A DNA stretch of 64,000 nt, from NCBI GenBank assembly GCA_963920705.1, contig OY987232.1, positions 14,571,726-14,635,725 of the forward strand, in the 5' to 3' direction. Position 1 is the first letter of the stretch, and every line of letters begins with the position of its first letter. The DNA is from Odiellus spinosus (lineage: Eukaryota > Arthropoda > Arachnida > Opiliones > Phalangiidae). This document shows positions 22,906 through 34,700 of this stretch, piece by piece. Below the pieces are notes generated by a model that did not search any database, was not told where the DNA came from, and worked only from the letters and a program-made list of their open reading frames with translations. The translations under genes were made by a program, and so were the position numbers.

Positions 22906-23515
22906 TGTTTTCGATAAAATATAAATTCACTTTTCATTTTTTCTATCGAAGGGAACTTGACCCAAAAATATATTTTCATTTTGATATAATATAGGTCACA
23001 TTTACCAAACTAAATCATTTTTAAAATTGTATATTTTCCAATCCATTTCTCTTTACTCTCCATATAGCAAACAATTGAGAGTTTTTCTATCTCTCTTCCC
23101 CCCCATTAATATGTTTTTTAAAGCATCTTTTTACAGATATATCCTTGGATCAATGGAATTTGCTGTCAATTGTCGCTATAACGCAACAATTCTTAATTTG
23201 TTATATATATATAGGCTGTTAAAGTTTAGCGACCGCTTTCAAAAATTCTTTTCGAGGCATCTTAGACGCATTCTAGATAATTCGGCCAAGCTCGGCCTAA
23301 CGAGATTATTATATTTTATTCAAATAAGTCATGAGTGAACAACTTTTGAATGAATTGTTCATAACGTCTTTATTTTCTGTTTGATAATGATTTGCCGCGC
23401 TTTACCACCATCCTACTTTTGAGTAGGACTCATTTCAATATCTTTGGAATAAAAATTTAAGGCAAGTTATATACCTTTTTTTTCAATTGAATTCGATTAC
23501 AAAGGATATTTTAAG

Positions 23516-24047
23516 TAGAGCTCGGAATCGGATAATGAATAATTTAGGATATTCATTGATAACAAGATATTTTAATCTCGGATAAATTAAGTTATATAAA
23601 ACCACAAACAGACGCCTATCAAATGCTGGATGCGAATTAGACCCGGAGATAAAATTTTAAGCTTGATTAATAAACAAATTACGCGTTTATTCAAACGGAT
23701 AACGCGAAGATAAATATGAGGTTTCTCGAATTCCGTGTAGAATGAAATATAATTATTAGATTTTAATCTAAATTGAAAGTAACAGCGACTAAATTACTGC
23801 ATTCTAGAGCTTCGAGATCTCAATTAGGGTTAAAATCCGCGAAGAAACTCAAAAGGTTTCAAATTGTTCTTATTGGCGAATGAATAACTCGTATAACTTG
23901 AATTAATTTCATATAACAATGAATATTCGAATAAAAAGTTTGCCTTACATTCAGTTAATTTGAATAAGAAATGAATAATTTTTCATGAACGGATAGTTCA
24001 CGATGGTCTTATTCAATTAACAAAAGTTATACGAATTCCGAGCTCTA
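23516..24047. mobile_element. Family I element with TAGAGCTCGGAAT inverted ends
   Basis: The left end TAGAGCTCGGAATCGGATAA and the right end TTATACGAATTCCGAGCTCTA are inverted. Length is about 530 bp, AT-rich and non-coding. The right end recurs at 20655-20710. Confidence 0.55.
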
Positions 24048-24185
24048 ATATTAAGACTTTTAATTTCAAATAACTGTGTTCTTGGTAAAACTTCTTGTGT
24101 ATAGAAAACGTTTTAGTCCGAGAAAAATTCGTAACTAAATCAGTGAATCTTGAAGTCTCCGAAGACATCGAGGTCATTTTACAAG

Positions 24186-27100
24186 ATGACCCAAGAAGTT
24201 GACTGCGAAGTGGAAGACTATGTCCCCTTGGCCGACGAAACCAAGAGAGGCACTTGGGGCAGAAAAGTCGAATTCCTTTTGTCGTGTATGTCAGTATCCG
24301 TTGGACTTGGAAATGTGTGGAGGTTCCCTAACGTAGCGTACAACAACGGCGGGGGCAAGTATTTCTAAATTTTATCTTTTGGTGAGGTTTTCCAAAAATA
24401 ATCATATTACACACAGAATTGTTCTTAGAATAATTGGAAGATCAAATTTATTGTTTTTAATTAGCGTGTGAAGGGTAAAGTTGGACCAATTAATTGCTAC
24501 AGTTAATTACGGTCAACAGATAAAACCGCTTAAAAGAATGAATTAGAACTATTGTCAAGTATGACTATATTTTTTTCTTTTAGGAGCCTTTCTAATTCCG
24601 TATTTAATCGTATTGGTAATAATTGGAAGACCACTTTATTACATGGAACTTGTATTGGGCCAATTTAGTGGAACTGGACCCATCAAAGTGTGGAATGTAG
24701 TGCCAGCACTCAAAGGTATATTAATTTCAAACATTTAGAGACGTTGCAAACCTACTATTAAGCGAATTTAAAACATAATGAGGGATATTTTAAACATGAA
24801 GACAGGTTTTAACAATATATACATTTAATGCTCCTTAAAATAAACACCTCAACTACCTAAACAAGACTGAAAATAAATTTTCGTGGTTAATAGTGTACCT
24901 GATTAAGTAACATAAAGCAATTGCAGTGAATGTGGCAAAGCGAAAGTCCATTAAGATGGGAAGACAGCGAAATAATACTTCTACCAGAAGCCGATGAAAC
25001 CCTTCTTTGAAGTCTACTACTCTAATGTTCGATATAGCGCTCCTCTCTGTATGGGTAAAATTCCCAATTTTACGAGATCGGAGGGGCCCTACTTCATACC
25101 CCCTGTCTACGCAAAATTGGAAATTCTCTCTCTCCACAAACGACGACGTTTTTTTTTTTGACGAACTCCAAGGCTGCTAGAGATATTCGCTCGACGAACT
25201 CCCGCTCCAAAAATATCTACCGTTAGGAGTAGTACGAATCGCGCTTTTTAAAACTAACCCATACAGAGAGGGGTAGACAAGACCCGAGAGTAATAGACTT
25301 CAAAGGAGGGTTTCATCGGCTTCTGCTTCTACATGATTCTCATAGAAAATGCATTAGGGTGAGTTTAAAAAAGGATTTTCTATGGGACGCCTCAGGGGAA
25401 AATACATAGGGCAATTTCAGCACGTATTACTGGCTTTTGCCACTTTCGTGTTCCCGAACCCAGAGTAACAAAGTAACGCGCGCCGGGCACGCCTCTATCG
25501 ACCTAAAAAATAGTGAGGCCTTACAACTACACTATTTAAAAAACCGTGCATGGTCTTATTTGATGGCAAATGATATACATCCGAATTTAATTTCACGACA
25601 TTTATGGGCTATTTTGAGGGAGAATGTCATGTGTTTGCTTGAAAAGGGACCCCTTGTTATTTTTAACCAAATATTTTTGGTCTTATAATGAATATATATT
25701 CAATGTATTTGTATTAAAGGTATCGGATACGCTCAGATGGTGTCCAATCTCTATTTGATGATATTTTATAATTACTTAATGGCTTTGACGATTTTCTACT
25801 TCTTCGCCTCTATGACGGATACACTGCCATGGACTTACTGTGATCCGAGTTGGGCTGGAAATTCTACTTGCTTTGAGGTAGATTTGTTTTTGGTTGTTTC
25901 AATTTAATATTATTAGGCTTAGTGAGTCTTTGACATCCCAACTTAACTGTAAAAAAAACCTTTTTTTTTTTTTTTTTTTGTTTTATTTTGAAATTTTTCT
26001 GCGCATGTTTTGACCGATTTCGATTATAATTTGCTTCAAAAGTGTAGTATTTAACCTAATTTTAATTTACAGTCTAATATATCGTCTTCCGGCTTGACTG
26101 AATTATATTTTAAGTAAATTTAAATTTGAAATTATTGCGACGTCTACAACGAAAAAAAAAATTAATTTCCAATTTATTTTATTTTAAAGCAATCGTGTTT
26201 TGAATAAGTCATCCAGCTTGGAAGTAGTTAACAGCATGGATTGGCCTCTACCCCTTTGTCTCCTACTCGCTTGGACAGTCGTTTTCCTCGCCATCATCAA
26301 GGGAATTGAGTCACTTGGCAAGGTAATGTTTCATATCCGAACAGGTACGAATAAGGATGTCTTTAGCAAAAATAAATAAAGGCGCAAAAGTCTAGTACCG
26401 AACCACAGAGGAAGAAACCTTTGATTCGTTACCTTCAATTGCGTCATAATGCTTCTATGCGTTCTAATTGGCGGTGACTTATTTACCCTGATAGTTCTAT
26501 AACAGGACGTCATTCCCCGTCATTTTCTAATTTATTTTTGACCTATCAGCCCCATTAAGGGCATATAGGTCACTGGCAATTAGAAAGTCCTGTGGCATTA
26601 TGATGCAATTGTAGTCTAACGAATCAGAAAAGTTATGGTAGGAGAGTTCCTCGAAAGGCTCTGTGTAAGAAAATCGAGACTCTAGAGGATTAAACAGCTT
26701 AGAGCCCGTCAAATATTACGATAATTGTAAATTTTGCACACACTCACCTTATTTTATCTTATTAATAGCAACCCTAAAGGTGTCTGTCCATTGTGCTGAT
26801 GGAATTTATAGTGCAGTGTGTAATTTTGCTTGGTTCTCAGCAATTTTTTTGCTCAATTAGAATTTAACCTAAAAATTTTTAATCTTTGAAGCTAGCGTAA
26901 AATTATCTTGCCACAAAAAACACCGTATTTTAGGTGAATATAGCTGTATACAACATTGTTTCGAGTAAAACATTCCATAGAGAATCAGTTTATTCGGCCT
27001 ATGTTAGATTTTTTTCTCTATTATAATCAAAATGTAAAGCTTAGTCATAAATAGTGAATCTTGCTGTTGTCAAATATATCATATTACTTCATTGATATTC

Positions 27101-30100
27101 CATTCTTTAGGTCTCATATTTCACTGCCTTCTTTCCTTACACTGTTCTCGTCTCGTTGTTAATTGTGGCCCTTCTGAACGACGGTGCAATTAACGGACTA
27201 CGATACTTTTTTACGCCCAAATGGGAGGATCTCTTGCGTCCAGAGGTAAGACTTAAAACAGTAAACTCCTTCCCTTTCTGGAAGTGGTTGGCAACACTTG
27301 GGAAACGGCATTTACCCCCTTTAGTGAAAACTATGTATAGACGGAATATTTGTATGGCTTTAGTGAGTGCGCGATTTAGTCAACGAACTCTTCTATTAGA
27401 GGGAATTGGAAAGAGGAGGCGGATCCTATTTCTCTTAAGCAAAACCTGGGCTGTAAACAGGGCACCCAATTTAGTCAACGACCTCTTCTATTAGAGGGAA
27501 TTGGAAAGAGGAGGCGGATCCTATTTCTCTTAAGCAAAACCGGGGCTGTAAACAGGGCACCCAAATACATGTTTTCTTGCTACGTCAATTCAGGAGGGGC
27601 AATAAGATATAAAGTTTTTCTTACGCTTTAAGAAATTAAGCTCCTCCTAATAAGTCAAATACCATATTTCTTTTATTTAGTAGACGTGTTAGCGTCTGAT
27701 GTTATGAACTGATCGGTGTGTTTAATACAATTTAATTTAATTCACCCCCCTAAACAGTCTACCCAATCTGAATATATATTTCTGAATCATGACTATTGGT
27801 TGCTCGTTGTGCAATGACCGTTTTCATTGTAGGTTTGGTACCACGCTTGCGAGCAGTCTTTCTTTTCACTCGCTGTTGGCTACGGATCTCTAGTGATGTA
27901 TTCCAGCTACAACGATTTCAAGCACAATGTCTCCAAGTAAAATTTGCTTTTCTAGTTTCCTAATCATGTACCAAACCACTTTTAAGTTTTTCATGGCACC
28001 ATCAATACTGAAGGTAAAGGGATAGAAACAAGGGTTATGATGATGAAGAATCGGTAACCTAGTGATACAATATATAGAAAATCAGTTTAAGATGGTAGTC
28101 AATGGGTAACTCACCAAAAAGGGTCATTTGCGGTACCTATTATCAAGCTAACTACAAATGCTATCAGTTCGCGGTTTTCACTTAAATTTCAATTGAAATC
28201 TACAGTTCATGATGTAATTTGGATGATTACAACACGAGAGAATCTTGTTTAAAAATAACTTCTCGAAATTTGATCATTTCTGTACCTAATATCTCACGTT
28301 GTAATATCCCTAGATTCTTCAACTTTACTTCTGACGAACCGTAAAAGTCAGACGTAGTTCGTGGTATAATTTGACAATTTTAAGTTTAATTTTTCTCTAG
28401 TTACGATAAGAAACGTATATTATAACGGTGTTTGACGCGTTAACTCGAAGATGTCGCCACAATAGAGCCTATTATCCGAGACCCGTCACCGTCTGACCTA
28501 CAGACTGCCCACCCGCTTCCGCGAATTGCGGGATACTGGGGAAAGAGTTAAGAGAGAGTTCAGTAGACTGGGAAATAAATCATTCCCAGAAAAACTTAGA
28601 CCCCTATTATGAAAATCAGGGCCATCTCGTGGTTTTTCATCGTACTAAATAACCCTTTATTATCGCCTTAAACGGTTCAACATTTTTTCGACGAACTTTT
28701 TTTGTTAATTTATCTTGTAAGATCAAAATTTAATTTTGTTACAGAGACGCGTTGATTGTCAGCTTCACGGACACGTTTACTAGTCTTCTAGCTGCTTCTG
28801 TGATATTTTCGGTTTTAGGTACTTTAGCTCTAAAACTTGGTCAGGACGTCGATACTGTTGTCAGCAAAAAAGGTTAGCATTTACTTTATATAATAAATCC
28901 CTTTAACGGCGATATTGACATACAAGGCACCTTTCTTGACCCTGTCTGGCAGTTAGAATTAGCACCCACTAATAACTTCCACATGTAACTTAAAAGTCCA
29001 TTTATCTTTTAGAAGGAATGTCTTTGGCTTTCATAGCTTATCCGGAAGCACTTGGCAACATTGGTTTTGTCCCTCAACTTTGGTCAGTTCTTTTCTTCAT
29101 AATGCTGTTCACCCTGGGAATCGGTAGTTCCGTAAGTTTTATTATTTCGTGTTTTATAAGAGGATGGACTACCTCTCTCATTTAAAATATGCATTTTGGT
29201 TAGGTTAGATAGAACGATAGAAGCAACAAATAAGACAGCATCAATAGAAAAAATGAATTCATGCTGTAAAATAATGTAATCATATTTTTAGGTTGCCCAA
29301 ATTGAGACCATTTTAACGGCTGTTCGAGATCGGTTTCCTTCGCTCAGGCACAAAAAATGGAGACTGGCTTTGGCGATGACTATATTTGCATTTTTTTGCG
29401 GAATTCCACTTACCACCAATGTAATTATCATAAGTAACGCCATATAAGGACTTTCAAGTCTCGTTCGTTCGGATGCTAAGTGAGAAAAGAAGGCGACTTT
29501 AATGGAGCTATAAAAATGGCGGATGGTCCCTTTAACTTATTTTCACAATATAAAAGTTGGGATCACTAGTAATCTAGCTCAGTCTGTAAATGGCTATACT
29601 ATTTTAGTTTTAGCGGTCTGGCATTACTTGGTTGGAATACAGTTCTGGAAAACAATACTAATGTTAAAGATTTAAATTTATACAGGGTGGTTCTTACATC
29701 ATGATGCTTCTTGATAACTATTGTGTGGGTACCGCCGTCTTTTTCTATGGCATATGCGAAGTTATTGGAATAATGTGGATTTATGGTAAGACATAGTCAA
29801 AGAAAGATAGTAAATATTTAGTAATTGAACAGTGTCAGAAGCATACGAACTACGGAAATCATTGTTTAACCATTTAATCTAACCTCCCCTAAAATAAACC
29901 TTCCCATGTGGTACTTTTCGTTTAACGGTATTTCTTTGTTTCAGGAACTAAGAAGTTGTGTAACGACGTGGAGTACATGCTTGGAAGTCAACCAAATTGG
30001 TTCTGGAAAATTACATGGGGTGGAATAACGCCCGTTTCTCTTATAGTAAGCTAATATGGGGTAATTTGGATCAACTAGAATTTGTGTAGCGTGCCATATA

Positions 30101-30906
30101 AGATATTTTTCACAACAGTAATGATAAGGCATCGATAAGAAATTAGGTTGCATTCTCCCTTTAATTGTGTTTAACCTTTAGAAATCTTAACATGTAATAT
30201 AATTTCAGGTCATATTCGTATATGGGAATATCGTGGTCGCTTACGAAGAAAAACCTGGAATTCCCTGGTGGGGAAATATTTTAGGCTGGGGTCTGGCATC
30301 CATTGCTATGCTACAAATTCCATTCTGGATAGTGGTCGAAGTTTTTAAACACAGAAGAAAGGGTTTAATTATGGTAAGTAATGAATGCGATTTTTGATCC
30401 AAGAACGTATACGAATGGGATCTTATTTTCAACAAGAACTCTTAAATTATTATTCACAGCCAAATAGATTTTATATTATTTTGTAGAGTTAGAGGTCTGG
30501 GTTTGAACAAGATAATCCGCAAATATTGGATTAATCAGTTGTTAATAATAATAATAATCAGTTAGATATTTCGATGACATTGCAAAGAGAGCTACAATTC
30601 AGGTGGGAACTAGAAATAGCATGAAAATTTTGCGTTTCCCAATTAACAGAGGTCGCTAGAAACGTATCTCTAGGGATGATCCATGGATTAATTATACGTG
30701 CCTAGTTCTACTTTTGTACTTTCTTGGGCCGTCAATAGATTTTGTTGTGAAAACTGATATTATTTCGTTAATGGCAGGCAATATCAACCGCTTTCAAGCC
30801 ACACGTGACTTGGGGTCCGAAGAACGCTCAATTGCATGCCGAATGGGTGCGATTCAGCGATGATTTGAAGAATAAAATTTCCTTAGAAAAATCTTCAGCT
30901 ACCTAA
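24186..30906 (+). CDS. SLC6 sodium-dependent transporter, amino-acid (NAT-like) type
   Basis: Twelve-helix Na+-coupled plasma-membrane symporter. Exons: 24186-24354, 24584-24715, 25720-25877, 26209-26322, 27111-27245, 27833-27936, 28745-28872, 29013-29131, 29292-29420, 29686-29785, 29945-30045, 30209-30373 and 30778-30906. Total 560 residues. Helix 1 has [11 protein letters not shown] and NGGGAFLIPY. Gly stands where monoamine transporters carry Asp, which favours a neutral amino-acid carrier. The second extracellular loop has two cysteines (YCDPSW..NSTCFE) and one N-glycosylation site (Asn148). Later helices show [36 protein letters not shown] and [19 protein letters not shown], all typical of the family. 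The first intron needs a GC donor (GGG then GCAAGT). A and B elements lie in introns. Assignment to SLC6 is certain; the substrate is inferred. Confidence 0.94.
24985..25325. mobile_element. Family A MITE copy 6 (341 bp)
   Basis: Inverted CAGAAGCCGATGAAACCC ends have an exact CTTCTAC duplication (24978-24984, 25326-25332). It is in intron 2 of the SLC6 gene. The rest of that intron (25333-25719) shows no other recognisable element. Confidence 0.93.
27374..27563. repeat. 95-bp tandem duplication in SLC6 intron 5
   Basis: Two nearly identical 95-bp copies (ATTTAGTCAACGA, GGGAATTGGAAAGAGGAGG, GGCTGTAAACAGGGCACCC) lie head to tail. Just before them, 27308-27343 is a fragment of family F (CCCCCTTTAGTGAAAACTATG). 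Confidence 0.85.
28087..28671. mobile_element. Family B, longest complete copy (585 bp)
   Basis: TTAA at 28087-28090 and 28668-28671 encloses GATGGTAGTCAATGGG at the left and ATTATCGCC at the right. The interior includes TCAGTTCGCGGTTTTC, GTAGTTCGTGGTATAATTTG and GATGTCGCCACAATAGAGCC, and is non-coding. It is in SLC6 intron 6. Confidence 0.88.
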
Positions 30907-31790
30907 AAAATAGCTAGAATAGATCTCCCACATCTATCGTGTAGTTTAGATCTATTCTTGGAAATAGGAATAAGTAACATCCCTGATCAGTTATATTTGG
31001 GCATCTTATACATAGTTTTCACTAAAGGGGGTAAGTGCCGTTCCCCCCATGTTGCCAGCCACTTGTGAGTGCAGAGGGAAAGGCTAGAGTTCAGTTTTGA
31101 AACTGATCTGTTCTGAACTGCACTCACAAGCTCCTGGCAACCTGGGAATGAAAGCAAAGCTGGGTAAGAGGGGTGGAATTTTATTTTGCCCCTTTACTGA
31201 AAACTATGTATATCCAAATGGATATTTAGTAGCTTTTTCGGAAAGATCTTTACAAAAAGATTCAAAATATATATGCAAATTTCATAGAAATAATTACTGC
31301 GACAGTAAAAATGCCAGTTTCGACATTTTTAAAATAAAAATTACATTCAAATGTTGTGTAATTATGGTTCGACATATTTTTTAAACCACTTTAGCTCTGT
31401 TTATCGTGGTTAAACTACGATATGGCCGGAATTCCCTGTACCAGTAAGTACTTTTACTTATCGGACAAATATCTAGAGCCCCTTTCAAAAATAAAAAGTT
31501 ATGAGTGAAGTATATCGGACAATGTCCAGTTACTTCTGTTTATTTCCGTTCCTGCTCCAAGTTCCTCCTGCTCAAAAATCGTCTGTCAAAATTGTATTGG
31601 TTGAACTTGGTTCTATCCTGGAGGCTGGAGCCTAGAAGAACGATTTTGGCTGCTAATTATTTCCTTTTTGCTATAAAATGGTATAATATATTTTTATTCT
31701 CCCAAAAGACTGGCTTTAATTCATTAATAACCATCGGCTTTAAATTTCATTGATGCTTAATTAAAGGCTTTCATTTCCATTACGAATGAA
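30907..31790. promoter_or_regulatory. SLC6 to ethanolamine kinase intergenic region
   Basis: Same-strand genes are separated by ~880 bp. Apart from family F there is only AT-rich sequence. The presumed leader and promoter of ethanolamine kinase fall here. No defined motif was identified. Confidence 0.35.
31007..31216. mobile_element. Family F MITE copy 1 (~210 bp)
   Basis: The inverted ends are ATACATAGTTTTCACTAAAG and CTTTACTGAAAACTATGTAT. The interior carries CTCACAAGCTCCTGGCAACC, shared with the copy at 57331-57654. It lies between the SLC6 and ethanolamine kinase genes. Confidence 0.75.
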
Positions 31791-34700
31791 ATGTCTGGTG
31801 AACGTGAGAAAACCCTTGGGAAGGTTTGTGCTATTCAAGCTTTTTCCATTTGCTGTTTGTGTTCTTGATTTGCATCCAATACCCCTTCTTTTAGACTAGT
31901 ATTGTTAATTTTTCATTTAAAAATGAATCTCATATATATTTTCCATTTGGCGGGTCAAAATAATGACCTTCCAAGCATTCACTACTTTTGGCCCAGAAAT
32001 CAAACCAAATGCAACCTGTAATCTATGAGCAGCTAGTTTGACCCAATTTATGGATTTCAGACTCATCAGTAAAATCATGTTGCTATTTTGGCCTATTTTT
32101 TGGGCCAAACAGCTGCCGTCAAATGTTTACTCTTTTAGCCTGAAAAACAGACCAAATAGCATTGTCCACGTGTCAAATACTATTTTGGCCTGTTTTTCGG
32201 GAATTGAATTTATCGGGGCAAAATAGCATCTGCCATCGGCCATTACTTTTATCATTAACATGACATTAATTACATGTTATTTTGTCTTTTATATTACTTA
32301 TGAACAGCTCTTGAATATAGTGGTACCTAGTGAACCGTTTGATGAACTATGTTTGAGTGCTAAAAAGGTATTACAACACGTTAAAACCGAGTGGGATCCT
32401 AGCAAAATAAAATTCAAGGTAAGACTCATTTTTGTTATCGTAGACTAAATCATTTCCAACCCTTTTAAGGGAAAATGAAACCTAACAAGTGATTTTTACC
32501 GACCCTTATCATTTAAATAGTCCTAATCCACTAGTGAAAAAATTTTCAAACAAATATTAAACTAGAAATAAATTTAAATCTTAACTGGAAAATAGTTTTA
32601 GCTGGAGACAGCCTTATATCCTCTTCAGACGAGACGTAACTAGCCGGTTTAATCAGATTTAACCGCGGTTTAATCACAATTAAAGGAGGTTTATTGAACA
32701 AAGAAGGGTATGTAAACCTCGGTTAAATCTGATTAAACCACAGCTAATCACGCCTCGTTTGAAGAGGGTATTACAGCTCCAGAATGAGGTAGCACTATAC
32801 AGATAAACATGGGCACAAGAAACATGCGAATACAGTGAAAAAATACAGTGGGGCATATGAAGATACAGTTAGGCACATGAAAATACGGTGGGATACAGGA
32901 AATTAACATGAAAAGTTATTTATATTAGAAGAATGCTAGTTACATTAAAGTAAACGCAAACACCATTAACTGTGGTTTGATTGACGGTACTGAGACGACT
33001 GAGAATAGGGAGGTCAAAGACCAAGGGGCAGTCGTAATTTGTATGATTACTTTAGCGATATATAGAAAACAGATATTCGTTCTCGATTATGTTATCAAGA
33101 TGGCACAAAGATCCTGAGATTATTAATGAGTTGACAAAACACTTGCTTTAAATACTCGTAGATTAATTATTAATTAGATATTTCAGTAGGGTTAAAATTC
33201 TAGTTCATAGTTAACATCCTTGGGTTGCATATCCATTTAAAATATCTGGAGGCTCTAGAGTTTCTATTAAATGGCAGCAGAGCCTCTGGCTGCTTTAAAT
33301 ATTCCTATTGCCCTTACCAAAAAAAGTTAGTCTTGGGGAAGCTTTCGGGTGTCTTATGTAGTCTTAAGAGGTCTTGGGGAAGTCTTCCATTACGTCAAGA
33401 AGTCATGGGGAGGTCTTAAAGACTTCCCAAGACTTCTGTAGCGTTCTTGAAGACCTCTTCAGATCGGAGTAACTTTTTTCCGTAAGGGTGGTTTTTATTT
33501 TAGTGTTGATAGGTTGCTTTTGTTTTAGCTTTTTACGGATGGTCACACAAATCGTTTGGTAGGATGCTACCTTGAAAGTGAACAGGAAAATTTAGTGCTA
33601 ATAAGAGTGTATGGAAAAAGCACGGAGCTTTTTATCGACCGAAACCTTGAAGTGGCCAATATGAAATTCATGGAAAGAACTGGTCTTGGATCTCCAGTCT
33701 ATTGTGGATTTACAAATGGTCTGTGCTATGGATATTCGCCGGGGGAAGTACTTGATGAGAAGAGTGTCAGAGACCCTCTTATATCCAAGTAAGTAGTATT
33801 CTTGGGTTTTTAAGTACTTGAAATAGTTTTTTGCACCAAAAATTATTCTACGGGCAAACAAAAAATCCTGAAAATGTTTATTAAAACCTCTTATAGAATT
33901 TTCATACGCCTCTTCTGGATATTTAGAGGGCGCCTATAATGTAGAGAAGACTGACTTAAGGAAGCAGTCAACGTGACACGCTCATTTTAAATGAAAAAAC
34001 CCAAGTTGGCTCAGATTTTCTTAATAGCTGTCTCAGTTTTTCGGGGGGTTAGGATTGTTTTGGGAATAATTTATTTCCCAGTCTACTGAACTCTCTCTTA
34101 GCTCTTTCCTCTACATTATCCCGCCTCTCGCTGCGGATAGGCACGCTGTAGGCCAAATGGAGACGGATCTCAGATAAAAGACCCTATTGTGGCGACATCT
34201 TTGAGTTTACCCTTATTCTATACATTTCTTATCGTAACTAGAAGAAGAATCTAGCAGTATTAGAACGCGAGATAATAGGTACGGAAATCATAAAATTTCA
34301 ATAAGTTATTTTTCAACAAGACTCACTAATCTCTCGCGTTATAATTATCAAAATTACATCATGAACTAAATAAGATTTGAATTCAAATTTAAGTTTAAAC
34401 CGCGAACTGATAGCATTTGTGGTTTGCTTGGTAATACGCACGGCAATTGACCCTTTTTAGTAACGTAACAATAGCCTTGACAAAATTGGTGACATGGTTA
34501 CTTACTTTCGTAAACATGCTCTTATTGTCACAGTTTCCTCCCCCTTTTTGACAAATTACTATTTTAACTCGTTACAGGTTGATAGCGGAGCAGATGGCAA
34601 AAATGCACAGTGTAGGCCTAGATGAGGAATACAAACAACATGTGGATTTAAAAGCATGTATATTCCCATTACTAAGGAAATATGTAGCGTTAGTACCAGA

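Larger units (their letters stand above)
22070..24185. other. Intergenic region upstream of the SLC6 gene
   Basis: AT-rich. It holds a family B copy (22501 to ~22905) and family I (23516-24047). Open frames at 22617-22979 and 23027-23338 show no protein-like features; the first lies within family B. The last ~130 bp before 24186 would be the SLC6 leader. Confidence 0.4.

Noticed and set aside
22617-22979. 120-codon minus-strand frame
   Set aside because: Most of it overlaps a family B copy. No domain or composition typical of a protein.
23027-23338. 103-codon plus-strand frame
   Set aside because: AT-rich, no family motif, no splice context. Likely chance.
26177-26209. Apparent stop in SLC6 exon 4 if spliced at TTTTAAAG
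   Set aside because: The downstream acceptor GAATAAG keeps the frame (CFE then SSSLEVV), so no pseudogene call is needed.
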